Source: Porticoccaceae bacterium UBA4026
Lineage (GTDB): Bacteria > Pseudomonadota > Gammaproteobacteria > Pseudomonadales > Porticoccaceae
Length of the DNA stretch: 41,266 nt
Direction: 5' to 3'
Assembly (NCBI GenBank): GCA_002382445.1
Contig: DGAQ01000004.1
Coordinates: forward strand, 1-41,266
The position numbers and the translations under genes are program-made. Of the stretch, positions 1-7,300 are shown one piece after another (within the stretch, counting starts at the first letter, position 1; each line of letters opens with the position of its first letter). The notes under the pieces are model-generated. The model saw nothing but the letters and a program-made list of their open reading frames with translations. It was not told the DNA's origin and did no database searches.

Positions 1-12
1 GGAGACACTGAG

Positions 13-1236
13 ATGGCTAAAGCAAAGTTTGAAAGAAAAAAGCCGCACGTAAACGTCGGCACAATTGGTCACGTTGATCACGGTAAAACGACATTGACTG
101 CTGCGATCACGCGCGTATGTGCGGAAGCGTATGGTGGAGAGATGAAGGCCTTTGATCAGATTGATAATGCGCCGGAAGAACGAGAGCGTGGTATTACTAT
201 TTCAACGGCTCACGTTGAGTATGATTCAGCGATTCGTCACTACGCGCACGTAGACTGCCCAGGTCACGCGGATTATGTAAAGAACATGATTACGGGTGCT
301 GCTCAGATGGACGGGGCTATTTTGGTTTGTGGAGCGACTGATGGGCCGATGCCTCAGACTCGCGAGCACATCTTGCTATCTCGTCAGGTCGGTGTACCTT
401 ACGTGTTGGTATTTTTGAACAAGGCTGACCTTCTTGCAGAAGATTGTGGTGGTTTTGGGTCAGAAGAATATTTAGAGATGTTGGAATTGATTGAGATGGA
501 GCTGCGCGAGTTGCTAGATCTTTATGAGTTTCCTGGTGATGATACGCCGATTATTGTTGGTTCTGCGCTGATGGCGTTGGAAGGTAAGGACGACAATGAG
601 CTGGGAACTACAGCGGTTAGGAAATTGGTGGAAGCGCTGGATACTTTTATTCCTGAGCCTGTTCGTGCTGTTGACCAGCCGTTCTTGATGCCTATTGAAG
701 ATGTATTCTCTATTGCGGGTCGCGGTACTGTAGTGACTGGTCGTATTGAGCGCGGTGTTGTTAAGGTTGGTGAAGAGATTGAGTTGATTGGTATTGCTGC
801 CACGACTAAGACGACGTGTACGGGTGTTGAGATGTTCCGTAAGTTTCTTGATGAAGGTCGAGCGGGTGAGAACTGCGGAATATTGTTGCGCGGCACTAAG
901 CGTGAAGACGTTCAGCGTGGTCAGGTACTGGCTAAGCCGGGTTCAGTTAAGCCGCACACTAAGTTTGAGTCAGAGATTTATGTTCTGTCTAAAGATGAAG
1001 GTGGTCGTCATACACCATTCTTTAAGGGATATCGCCCACAGTTTTACTTCCGCACAACGGACGTGACGGGTGCTTGTGAATTACCGGAAGGTACTGAGAT
1101 GGTGATGCCTGGTGATAACGTGCAGATGACGGTTGAATTGATTCATCCGATTGCGATGGAAGACGGTCTTCGTTTTGCGATTCGTGAAGGTGGACGCACC
1201 GTTGGCGCAGGTGTTGTCGCTAAGATTATAGAATAA
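13..1236 (+). CDS. tuf: Elongation factor Tu
   Basis: This GTPase delivers aminoacyl-tRNA to the ribosomal A site in the cytoplasm. The 407-residue protein shows every G-domain motif: GHVDHGKT near residues 19-26, DCPGH near 81-85 and NKAD at 136-139. Domains 2 and 3 run to the conserved end GAGVVAKIIE. A GGAG ribosome binding site lies at 1-4, eight bases before the ATG. Compared from memory with Pseudomonas EF-Tu (397 residues), it has about ten extra residues just after NKAD, around 141-151. It stands upstream of the S10 operon, where tufA follows fusA in many gammaproteobacteria; fusA would lie outside the window. Its own terminator follows. Identity is certain. Confidence 0.98.
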   Translation: MAKAKFERKKPHVNVGTIGHVDHGKTTLTAAITRVCAEAYGGEMKAFDQIDNAPEERERGITISTAHVEYDSAIRHYAHVDCPGHADYVKNMITGAAQMDGAILVCGATDGPMPQTREHILLSRQVGVPYVLVFLNKADLLAEDCGGFGSEEYLEMLELIEMELRELLDLYEFPGDDTPIIVGSALMALEGKDDNELGTTAVRKLVEALDTFIPEPVRAVDQPFLMPIEDVFSIAGRGTVVTGRIERGVVKVGEEIELIGIAATTKTTCTGVEMFRKFLDEGRAGENCGILLRGTKREDVQRGQVLAKPGSVKPHTKFESEIYVLSKDEGGRHTPFFKGYRPQFYFRTTDVTGACELPEGTEMVMPGDNVQMTVELIHPIAMEDGLRFAIREGGRTVGAGVVAKIIE

Positions 1237-1250
1237 TATTGGTTGACGGG

Positions 1251-1285
1251 AAAAGGGGCCTGTCCGGTCTCTTTTTCTATTTTTA
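1251..1285 (+). terminator. Intrinsic terminator of tuf
   Basis: A ten-pair stem joins 1251-1260 (AAAAGGGGCC) to 1266-1275 (GGTCTCTTTT), with two G-U pairs and a five-base loop. T-rich sequence follows to about 1285. It lies 15 bases after the tuf stop and before the next promoter, so it separates tuf from the S10 operon. Confidence 0.8.
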
Positions 1286-1347
1286 GTGATTGAAATACAT
1301 GCTTTCGCTAAACAAAGAAAAAAAACAGGCTACAGCTGTTTATTTAC

Positions 1348-1376
1348 TTGACAGTGCCCGGGTGCGGCTCTAGAAT
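1348..1376 (+). promoter_or_regulatory. Strong sigma-70 promoter of the S10 operon
   Basis: The -35 box is TTGACA (1348-1353, perfect consensus), followed by a 17-base spacer and the -10 box TAGAAT (1371-1376, one mismatch). Transcription would start near 1383 and give a leader of about 77 bases before rpsJ. An inverted repeat, AAACAG (1323-1328) with CTGTTT (1336-1341), lies just upstream of the -35 box. Confidence 0.8.
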
Positions 1377-1382
1377 TCGCGC

Positions 1383-1459
1383 TCCTTTTTCGGGGCTAGC
1401 GTCAGCATAATAGAGAGCTGGATTCGAAAGTACAAACAAGATAGCGGAGTTTCGCTGAC
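1383..1459 (+). promoter_or_regulatory. S10 operon 5' leader, possible autoregulatory RNA
   Basis: The leader runs from the predicted start near 1383 to the rpsJ start codon. GTCAGC (1401-1406) can pair with GCTGAC (1454-1459), which touches the start codon. AGCG (1443-1446) can pair with CGCT (1453-1456), placing the GGAG ribosome binding site (1446-1449) in or beside a small loop. In E. coli, L4 represses the S10 operon through its leader. This leader is shorter, and any L4 response is inference. Confidence 0.35.
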
Positions 1460-1771
1460 ATGCAAAACCAAAGTATTAGGATTCGGCTCAAAGCCTTCGA
1501 TCATAAACTGATCGATACCTCAACTCAGGAAATTGTTGAGACAGCCAGACGAACAGGTGCACAAATTCGCGGGCCGATTCCGTTACCGACGCGTAAGGAG
1601 CGATTCACTATATTAGTGTCTCCTCACGTAAATAAAGATGCGCGGGATCAGTATGAGATTAGAACGCACAAGCGATTGATTGATATTGTTGAGCCAACAG
1701 AGAAAACAGTTGATGCTTTAATGAAATTAAATCTTGCCGCTGGTGTGGACGTACAAATCAGTCTGACCTGA
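1460..1771 (+). CDS. rpsJ: 30S ribosomal protein S10
   Basis: S10 is a head protein of the small ribosomal subunit and, as NusE, a partner of NusB in antitermination. The 103-residue length is the normal family size. The sequence has the usual start (QSIRIRLKAFDHKLID), the central GPIPLPTRKERFTILVSPHVNKDARDQ region in recognisable form, and the conserved IDIVEPTEKTVDALM near the C-terminus. The ATG follows GGAG (1446-1449). It is the first gene of the long ribosomal transcript. A spacer of 110 bases with two hairpins separates it from rplC, longer than the E. coli spacing as I remember it. Confidence 0.98.
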   Translation: MQNQSIRIRLKAFDHKLIDTSTQEIVETARRTGAQIRGPIPLPTRKERFTILVSPHVNKDARDQYEIRTHKRLIDIVEPTEKTVDALMKLNLAAGVDVQISLT

Positions 1772-1785
1772 TTTGGTTTGAAGTG

Positions 1786-1864
1786 GCTTAGCAGATAACT
1801 GTTAAGCGTATACCAAGGTGTAACGCCATGAAATAGGCGGCCGCAGCGGGTAAGAGCCCCGTGC
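1786..1864 (+). promoter_or_regulatory. Two hairpins in the rpsJ-rplC spacer
   Basis: The first hairpin is a nine-pair stem, GCTTAGCAG (1786-1794) with CTGTTAAGC (1799-1807), containing one G-U pair and an ATAA loop. The second pairs GCA-CGGG (1843-1850, one bulged G) with CCCGTGC (1858-1864). It lies just upstream of the rplC ribosome binding site at 1871-1874. No T-run follows either, so they do not look like intrinsic terminators. They could be processing sites or a protein-binding regulatory RNA. Confidence 0.4.
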
Positions 1865-1881
1865 ACTGAAGAGGTTATAAA

Positions 1882-2517
1882 ATGAGAATAGGTATTGTCG
1901 GCCGCAAGTGCGGTATGACTCGTATATTTACCGAAGACGGTGTGTCTATCCCTGTAACAGTGGTAGAGGCAACGCCTAATCATATTACCCAGATTAAATC
2001 TTTGGCGACCGATGGCTATTCAGCTATACAGGTCACCACAGGATCTCGAAAAGCTTCCAGAGTTTCAAAGTCTAAAGCAGGGCACTTCGCTAAAGCGGGT
2101 GTTGACGCTGGTCGTGGACAATGGGAATTTCGATCTGAAGGTTCCGACGAAACTTTTGAGGTTGGCGGTTCGGTCACTGTAGAGCGATTCCAAGAAGGGC
2201 AGAAAGTTGATGTTACTGGCACTTCTAAAGGTAAGGGCTTTCAGGGCGGTATCAAGCGTTGGAACTTCACGATGCAAGATGCTACACACGGCAACTCGAT
2301 CTCTCACCGCTCTAATGGTTCAATCGGTCAAAACCAAACGCCCGGTCGTGTCTTTAAGGGTAAGAAAATGAGTGGTCACATGGGTGCTGAGCAGTGTACT
2401 ACTCAGAATTTAGAAATTGTACGTGTTGATGCCGAGCGTAACCTGTTGTTGATCAAGGGTGCGGTTCCTGGCGCACCAGGCGGCAACATTATCGTCCGTC
2501 CAGCAGTTAAGGCTTAA
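1882..2517 (+). CDS. rplC: 50S ribosomal protein L3
   Basis: L3 is an early-assembly protein of the large subunit whose extended loop reaches toward the peptidyl transferase centre. The 211 residues match the family length (about 209 in E. coli). Recognisable blocks are the N-terminal GIVGRKCGMTRIFTEDG and the central GTSKGKGFQGGIKRWNF with the following HGNSISHR. The QTPGRVFKGKKMSGHMG segment contains the glutamine that PrmB methylates in E. coli. A GAGG site lies at 1871-1874. rplD follows closely, as in the E. coli S10 operon. Confidence 0.98.
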   Translation: MRIGIVGRKCGMTRIFTEDGVSIPVTVVEATPNHITQIKSLATDGYSAIQVTTGSRKASRVSKSKAGHFAKAGVDAGRGQWEFRSEGSDETFEVGGSVTVERFQEGQKVDVTGTSKGKGFQGGIKRWNFTMQDATHGNSISHRSNGSIGQNQTPGRVFKGKKMSGHMGAEQCTTQNLEIVRVDAERNLLLIKGAVPGAPGGNIIVRPAVKA

Positions 2518-2528
2518 GGGGAGTGTCC

Positions 2529-3143
2529 ATGGAATTTGCGATTGCCACGCCCAAGGGTAATAAGGGAACTGTTGAGGTTTCTGAAGCTGCTTTTGGAATA
2601 GAATTTAATCAAGATCTTGTGCATCAGGCCGTTGTGGCGTTTTTAGCAGGGGGCCGTCAAGGCACTCGCGCTCAGAAGAACCGAGCAGCTGTTTCTGGTG
2701 GAGGTCGCAAGCCGTTCGCTCAGAAAGGAACTGGTCGGGCGCGTGCTGGTACTATCCGCGGGCCACTCTGGCGCGGTGGCGGTGTTACTTTTGCTGCTCA
2801 GCCTCAGGATCACAGTCAGAAATTAAACCGTAAAATGTATCGTTCGGCGATGCGATCAATAGTATCCGAGCTGGCTCGTCAAGACCGCTTGATTGTTGTC
2901 AAAGACTTTAATCTTGACGCTCCGAAAACTAAGGGTTTGATTGCCAAGCTTGCAGAGTACGGTTTGCAAGAAGCGCTTATTGTTACTGAAGATGTCAGTG
3001 AAAATCTATATCTTTCGTCGCGCAATTTGCACAAGGTTGACGTACGTGACGCCGATGCGATCGATCCGGTTAGCCTAATCAACTCCAATAAAGTTTTGGT
3101 GACCGTCGCCGCGCTTAAGAAAATTGAGGAGAATCTAGCATGA
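2529..3143 (+). CDS. rplD: 50S ribosomal protein L4
   Basis: L4 binds 23S rRNA and lines the nascent peptide exit tunnel; in E. coli it also represses the S10 operon. The extended-loop signature is clear: GGRQGTRAQKNRAAVSGGGRKP followed by QKGTGRARAG and the RGPLWRGGG block. I chose ATG 2529 because AAGGGGAG ends six to seven bases before it and the protein then begins MEFAIATPKG like its homologues. An in-frame GTG at 2523 would add only two residues. The stop overlaps the rplW start by four bases (ATGA), so translation is coupled. Confidence 0.97.
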   Translation: MEFAIATPKGNKGTVEVSEAAFGIEFNQDLVHQAVVAFLAGGRQGTRAQKNRAAVSGGGRKPFAQKGTGRARAGTIRGPLWRGGGVTFAAQPQDHSQKLNRKMYRSAMRSIVSELARQDRLIVVKDFNLDAPKTKGLIAKLAEYGLQEALIVTEDVSENLYLSSRNLHKVDVRDADAIDPVSLINSNKVLVTVAALKKIEENLA

Positions 3144-3436
3144 ACCAAGAGAGGCTCTTCAAAGTATTGCTAGGACCGCACATTACTGAGAAATCAGCAA
3201 TGTCGTCAGGGGCGGCAACACAGGTGGTATTTAAAGTGGCGACCGACGCTACCAAGCTTGAGGTTCGTAAGGCTGTTCAGCAGTTATTCGACGTACAGGT
3301 TGATGGTGTTCGAGTTGTGAATATGAAGGGCAAGACTCGTCGCACGAAGACTGGATTAGGTCGTCGTAGTGATTGGAAAAAGGCCTATGTTCGACTTGCG
3401 GAAGGTCAAGACATTGACTTTTCAGTAGCGGAGTAA
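3140..3436 (+). CDS. rplW: 50S ribosomal protein L23
   Basis: L23 sits at the mouth of the peptide exit tunnel and is the docking site for trigger factor and SRP. The 98 residues match the family (100 in E. coli). The start is typical, with LFKVLLGPHITEKSAM, followed by the VFKVATDATKLEVRKAV block and the basic MKGKTRRTKTGLGRRSDWKKAYV segment. GAGGAG at 3126-3131, inside the rplD end, serves as its ribosome binding site, and its ATG overlaps the rplD stop. Confidence 0.97.
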   Translation: MNQERLFKVLLGPHITEKSAMSSGAATQVVFKVATDATKLEVRKAVQQLFDVQVDGVRVVNMKGKTRRTKTGLGRRSDWKKAYVRLAEGQDIDFSVAE

Positions 3437-3446
3437 GGGGTTAGTT

Positions 3447-4268
3447 ATGGCAGTCATTAAAAGAAAACCAACTTCTCCAGGCCGTCGTTTTGTTGTCAGC
3501 GTCGTTAATCCTGACCTGCACAAAGGCGCTCCTCACGGTCCGCTTTTGGCGCCGAAGAAGCGCACGGGCGGCAGAAACAGCAGCGGTCGAATCACTGTCC
3601 GTCATATTGGTGGTGGGCATAAGCAGCATTATCGAATTATCGATTTTAAGCGAAACAAAGATGGCATACCGGCAAAGGTTGAGCGGTTAGAGTATGATCC
3701 GAATCGTACAGCTCATATTGCATTATTGTGTTATGCCGACGGTGAGCGCCGTTATATTATTGCACCAAAAGGTGTTTCGGCTGGAGATACTTTGGTGTCT
3801 GGCGAAGACTCTCCTATTAAGGTAGGAAACAGTCTTCCATTGAGAAAGATACCCGTTGGCTCTGTCGTTCATTGCGTAGAGATGAAAGTGGGTAAAGGAG
3901 CGCAAATAGCACGTAGTGCAGCAGCTTCTGTTCAGTTAGTAGCAAGAGAGGGGTCCTATGCAACGGTTCGTTTGCGTAGTGGTGAGATGCGTCGCATCCC
4001 TATTGATTGCCGCGCTACTCTAGGAGAAGTTTGTAATAGTGAGCACAGTCTTCGCTCCTTAGGTAAGGCTGGTGCATCGCGCTGGCGTGGCATTAGACCT
4101 ACGGTTCGTGGTGTTGCCATGAATCCCGTCGATCATCCGCATGGTGGTGGTGAGGGTAAAACCTCTGGAGGTCGCCATCCAGTTTCTCCTTGGGGAATGC
4201 CGACTAAGGGTTACAAGACTCGAAAGAATAAGCGTACCGATAAATACATTATACGTCGTCGCAAATAA
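3447..4268 (+). CDS. rplB: 50S ribosomal protein L2
   Basis: L2 is a primary 23S rRNA binder needed for subunit association and peptidyl transfer. The 273-residue length equals that of E. coli. Visible signatures are RNSSGRITVRHIGGGHKQHYR in the N-terminal third, the SH3-like core with AARSAAASVQLVAREG, and the C-terminal GVAMNPVDHPHGGGEGKTS loop. That loop carries the functionally important histidine. AAGGGG at 3435-3440 precedes the ATG by six bases. Confidence 0.98.
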   Translation: MAVIKRKPTSPGRRFVVSVVNPDLHKGAPHGPLLAPKKRTGGRNSSGRITVRHIGGGHKQHYRIIDFKRNKDGIPAKVERLEYDPNRTAHIALLCYADGERRYIIAPKGVSAGDTLVSGEDSPIKVGNSLPLRKIPVGSVVHCVEMKVGKGAQIARSAAASVQLVAREGSYATVRLRSGEMRRIPIDCRATLGEVCNSEHSLRSLGKAGASRWRGIRPTVRGVAMNPVDHPHGGGEGKTSGGRHPVSPWGMPTKGYKTRKNKRTDKYIIRRRK

Positions 4269-4309
4269 GCGCTGACAAAACAGAATAGAATAGGAAGAGG
4301 ATAGCAAAC

Positions 4310-4585
4310 GTGCCACGCTCTCTAAAGAAAGGACCATTCATCGACCAACACCTTGCGAAAAAGGTTGAGGCGGCTGTAGCGAATAATGAGCGCAGACCAA
4401 TTAAGACCTGGTCGCGACGGTCGATGATTCTGCCAGATTTTGTTGGCTTGACCATCGCAATTCATAATGGGCGTCAACATATTCCGGTAACCATCAACGA
4501 AGAGATGGTTGGTCATAAGTTGGGTGAATTTTCTCCTACGCGCACCTATCGCGGTCACGTAGCGGACAAAAAGACCAAGCGCTAA
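4310..4585 (+). CDS. rpsS: 30S ribosomal protein S19
   Basis: S19 belongs to the small-subunit head and contacts S13 and the intersubunit bridge. The 91 residues start PRSLKKGPFIDQHLAKKVE and contain the conserved RRPIKTWSRRSMILPDFVG and GHKLGEFSPTRTYRGH blocks. The start codon is GTG (4310), supported by GGAAGAGG at 4293-4300 and by alignment with the usual N-terminus; there is no ATG alternative nearby. The 41-base gap from rplB holds nothing but this ribosome binding site. Confidence 0.97.
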   Translation: MPRSLKKGPFIDQHLAKKVEAAVANNERRPIKTWSRRSMILPDFVGLTIAIHNGRQHIPVTINEEMVGHKLGEFSPTRTYRGHVADKKTKR

Positions 4586-4616
4586 GCTTGCTGTTGATTG
4601 AAAGAGGTAGTTTATT

Positions 4617-4949
4617 GTGGAAGTAGTAGCAAAATTAAAAGGCGCTAGAATGTCGGCCCAAAAGGCACGGCTAGTGGCTGATCAGATTCGAGGGAAATCG
4701 GTTGAGGGTGCTTTAGAGATATTGCAGTTCAGCACGAAGAAGGGTGCGGATATCATTAAAAAAGTGCTTGAGTCGGCGATTGCTAACGCAGAGCATAATG
4801 ATGGCGCGGACGTCGATGAGTTAAGAGTGTCAACGATCTTTGTTGACGAAGGTATGACCATGAAGCGCATTAAACCGCGTGCCAAGGGTCGTTCAGATAG
4901 AATATTAAAACGCAGCTGTCACATCACTGTAAAAGTCGCTGAAAAGTAG
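4617..4949 (+). CDS. rplV: 50S ribosomal protein L22
   Basis: L22 is a tunnel protein whose beta-hairpin forms part of the constriction where macrolides bind. The 110-residue length equals that of E. coli. Conserved segments are ARMSAQKARLVADQIRGK near the start and the hairpin region ending MKRIKPRAKGRSDRILKR. Translation begins at GTG 4617, nine bases after GAGG (4604-4607). rpsC follows 23 bases later. Confidence 0.97.
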   Translation: MEVVAKLKGARMSAQKARLVADQIRGKSVEGALEILQFSTKKGADIIKKVLESAIANAEHNDGADVDELRVSTIFVDEGMTMKRIKPRAKGRSDRILKRSCHITVKVAEK

Positions 4950-4972
4950 AATTAGGTTCGGGAGACCATGTA

Positions 4973-5650
4973 ATGGGTCAAAAAGTACATCCAACCGGTA
5001 TCCGGCTAGGAATAGTTAAAAAGCATAGCTCTACCTGGTATGCCGGTAATAAAGACTATGCGGATAAGCTAAACCAAGATCTGGCTGTAAGAAGCTTCAT
5101 TCGTAAGAAACTTGCGCATGCTTCTGTCAGTCGAATTGATATTGAGCGTCCTGCCGACAGTGCTAGTGTCACTATTCATACGGCACGTCCAGGCATTGTG
5201 ATAGGTAAAAAGGGCGAAGATGTTGAGCGGTTACGCAACGAGATAGCCAAGCACATGGGCTGTACGGTCAATATCAATATTGAAGAGATTCGCAAGCCAG
5301 ATTTAGATGCTTCGCTGGTGGCGCAAAATGTTGCTCAGCAGCTAGAGCGCCGAGTGATGTTCCGTAGAGCGATGAAGCGAGCGGTGCAGAATGCGATGCG
5401 CGGCGGCGCCTTAGGTGTAAAGATTCAGGTTGGTGGCCGTTTGGGTGGTGCAGAAATTGCGCGGTCTGAATGGTATAGAGAAGGTCGTGTTCCGCTGCAT
5501 ACATTGCGCGCAGACATTGATTACTCGCCAGCAGAGGCTAATACTACTTACGGCATTATTGGCGTAAAGGTCTGGATCTTCAAGGGTGAAGTTCTAGGTG
5601 GTGAGGAGGCTGTCAAGGCTCCTATTAAAGAAAAACGAAGCAAGAATTAA
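4973..5650 (+). CDS. rpsC: 30S ribosomal protein S3
   Basis: S3 lies at the mRNA entry site of the small subunit and contributes to helicase activity. The 225 residues start MGQKVHPTGIRLGIVK. They contain the type II KH domain, with the GIVIGKKGEDVERLR loop near residues 75-90, and the C-terminal AEIARSEWYREGRVPLHTLRADIDY block. GGGAG at 4960-4964 precedes the ATG by about eight bases. A nearby ATG at 4968 is followed at once by a stop and is not the start. Confidence 0.98.
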   Translation: MGQKVHPTGIRLGIVKKHSSTWYAGNKDYADKLNQDLAVRSFIRKKLAHASVSRIDIERPADSASVTIHTARPGIVIGKKGEDVERLRNEIAKHMGCTVNINIEEIRKPDLDASLVAQNVAQQLERRVMFRRAMKRAVQNAMRGGALGVKIQVGGRLGGAEIARSEWYREGRVPLHTLRADIDYSPAEANTTYGIIGVKVWIFKGEVLGGEEAVKAPIKEKRSKN

Positions 5651-5670
5651 GCGATAAAGGGTAAAGCGAG

Positions 5671-6084
5671 ATGCTGCAACCAAAACGTACAAAATTCCGC
5701 AAAATGCATAAGGGGCGTAATCGTGGTCTCGCACAGCGCGGCAGCAAAGTCAGCTTTGGTGAGTTTGGCTTGAAGGCTTCTGGCCGTGGTCGTCTGACCG
5801 CTCGCCAGATCGAAGCTGCTCGTCGCGCTATGACCCGGCACATTAAGCGTGGCGGGAAGATTTGGATTAGAGTATTTCCAGATAAGCCGATAACTAATAA
5901 GCCCCTTGAAGTTCGAATGGGCAAAGGTAAGGGTAATGTCGAGTATTGGGTTGCTTTAATCCAGCCTGGCAAGGTCTTATATGAGATGGAAGGTGTTAGT
6001 GAAGAGTTGGCTCGTGAGGCATTTGCACTTGGTGCAGCCAAGCTCCCAATTGCAACGACCTTCGTTAGACGGACGGTGATGTAG
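5671..6084 (+). CDS. rplP: 50S ribosomal protein L16
   Basis: L16 organises the A-site region of the large subunit. The 137 residues begin MLQPKRTKFRKMHKGRNRG. They include the GRLTARQIEAARRAM block, the KIWIRVFPDKPITNKPLEVRMGKGKG segment and the C-terminal LAREAFALGAAKLPI. The MGKGKG region contains the arginine hydroxylated by RoxA in E. coli. It is followed two bases later by rpmC, so the two are probably translated together. Confidence 0.98.
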   Translation: MLQPKRTKFRKMHKGRNRGLAQRGSKVSFGEFGLKASGRGRLTARQIEAARRAMTRHIKRGGKIWIRVFPDKPITNKPLEVRMGKGKGNVEYWVALIQPGKVLYEMEGVSEELAREAFALGAAKLPIATTFVRRTVM

Positions 6085-6086
6085 CG

Positions 6087-6278
6087 ATGAAAGTAAATGA
6101 ATTACATGGTAAGTCTGTTGAAGAGCTGCAGACAGCACTGGGTGCCGAGCTTAAGCAGCAATTTAAGTTGCGCATGCAATTATCTACTGGGCAGCTTAAT
6201 GAGAGCCATCTGGTGAAAACTACGCGGCGGAATATTGCGCGAATTAAAACCGCGTTGACGCAGAAGGCAGGAGAATAA
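6087..6278 (+). CDS. rpmC: 50S ribosomal protein L29
   Basis: L29 is a small two-helix protein beside L23 at the tunnel exit. The 63-residue length equals that of E. coli. Family features are MKVNELHGKSVEELQTALGAEL at the start, the FKLRMQLSTGQL segment and the closing RRNIARIKTALTQK helix. It starts two bases after the rplP stop and ends two bases before the rpsQ start, so it is embedded in a tightly packed stretch. Confidence 0.96.
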   Translation: MKVNELHGKSVEELQTALGAELKQQFKLRMQLSTGQLNESHLVKTTRRNIARIKTALTQKAGE

Positions 6279-6280
6279 CT

Positions 6281-6547
6281 ATGTCTGAGTTACAAGCAAA
6301 TTCACGTACTCTGACGGGTCGTATTGTCAGTGATAAAATGAACAAGACCATCACGGTTTTGGTTGAGCGACGAGTGAAACACCCTGTTTATGGGAAGATC
6401 TTGACTAAGTCGTCGAAAATTAAAGCGCATGATGAGTCTAATGATGCGAAGACAGGCGATTTAGTTACGATCGCAGAGTGCCGCCCAGTATCGAAAGATA
6501 AGGCGTGGAAATTGGTTAATGTTGACGAGCGCGCTGCTGCAGAGTAA
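6281..6547 (+). CDS. rpsQ: 30S ribosomal protein S17
   Basis: S17 is a primary 16S rRNA binder in the small-subunit body. The 88 residues form an OB-fold with the recognisable LTGRIVSDKMNKTITVLVERRVKHPVYGK block, the HDE turn, and the GDLVTIAECRPVSKDKAWKLV region. AGGAG near 6269-6273, at the end of rpmC, lies about seven bases upstream of the ATG. Length and order are as expected for the spc operon junction. Confidence 0.97.
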   Translation: MSELQANSRTLTGRIVSDKMNKTITVLVERRVKHPVYGKILTKSSKIKAHDESNDAKTGDLVTIAECRPVSKDKAWKLVNVDERAAAE

Positions 6548-6576
6548 CGCTGTAACGATCGGTTCGGAGTAAGAAA

Positions 6577-6945
6577 ATGATTCAAACAGAAAGTTATCTT
6601 GATGTAGCAGACAACAGCGGCGCACGTCGCGTTATGTGCATCAAAGTGTTGGGCGGTTCGCACCGTCGTTATGCTCGAGTCGGTGATATTATTAAGGTTA
6701 CCGTCAAAGAGGCGATACCTCGCGGCAAGGTTAAGAAGGGCCAGGTAATGAGTGCGGTCGTTGTTCGTACTAGGAAAGGCTTGCGACGGCAGGATGGCAG
6801 CCTTATTAAGTTTGACGATAATGCTGCGGTATTGTTGAATGCTAATTTGGCACCGATTGGTACCCGTATTTTTGGGCCTGTAACTCGCGAACTGCGCAAT
6901 GAGCGGTTTATGCGAATTATTTCCCTAGCACCTGAAGTGCTGTAA
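6577..6945 (+). CDS. rplN: 50S ribosomal protein L14
   Basis: L14 lies at the subunit interface and takes part in bridges with 16S rRNA. It has 122 residues (123 in E. coli). The sequence contains the typical MIQTESYLDVADNSGARRVMCIKVLGG start, the central GDIIKVTVKEAIPRGKVKKGQV block and the end FMRIISLAPEVL. This is the usual first gene of the spc operon; no clear promoter is visible in the 29 bases before it, so read-through from the S10 operon is likely. Confidence 0.97.
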   Translation: MIQTESYLDVADNSGARRVMCIKVLGGSHRRYARVGDIIKVTVKEAIPRGKVKKGQVMSAVVVRTRKGLRRQDGSLIKFDDNAAVLLNANLAPIGTRIFGPVTRELRNERFMRIISLAPEVL

Positions 6946-6959
6946 GCGAGGATTTTGAA

Positions 6960-7283
6960 ATGGTAATGCTTAAGATTAAGCGTGATGATGAAGTTGTTGT
7001 TGTCACAGGAAAAGATAAGGGCAAGCGCGGCAAAGTCCTCAAGGTTTTGGACAATGGTCGTTTATTGGTCTCTGGTGTGCAAATGATTAAAAAGCATCAG
7101 AAGCCGAACCCAAATGCCGGTATTCCTGGTGGCATTATTGAAAAAGAAGCGCCGATACAGGCATCTAATGTAGCGATTTTTAATAGCGCCACAAACAAGG
7201 CGGACCGAGTAGGCTTTAAGGTCCAGGATGATAACAAAAAAATTCGTGTCTTTAAGTCTAGCGGCGAAGCTGTCGACGCTTAA
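6960..7283 (+). CDS. rplX: 50S ribosomal protein L24
   Basis: L24 initiates large-subunit assembly. The 107 residues contain the KOW motif in RDDEVVVVTGKDKGKRGKVLKVL, then KKHQKPNPNAGIPGGIIEKEAPI, both diagnostic. Two start codons are close together, ATG 6960 and ATG 6966. GCGAGG at 6945-6950 gives usual spacing to 6960, so I chose that one; the choice changes only two residues. Confidence 0.96.
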   Translation: MVMLKIKRDDEVVVVTGKDKGKRGKVLKVLDNGRLLVSGVQMIKKHQKPNPNAGIPGGIIEKEAPIQASNVAIFNSATNKADRVGFKVQDDNKKIRVFKSSGEAVDA

Positions 7284-7300
7284 ATAAACAGGTAACACTA

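Noticed and set aside
1323..1345. AAACAG/CTGTTT repeat as a second tuf terminator
   Set aside because: It has only six pairs with a seven-base loop and no real T-run; it is mentioned only as a possible operator.
4968..4975. ATG immediately followed by TAA, overlapping the rpsC start; a similar ATG-TGA lies at 12224-12229 before rpsM
   Set aside because: They look like start-stop elements, but their spacing to the Shine-Dalgarno sequences (two to three bases) is too short for initiation. The true starts have proper spacing, so chance is likelier.
5625..6041. Long open frames antisense to rplP, and many similar ones opposite ribosomal, lptD and leuS genes
   Set aside because: They mirror strongly coded genes on the other strand, lack ribosome binding sites, and their translations resemble no family I know.
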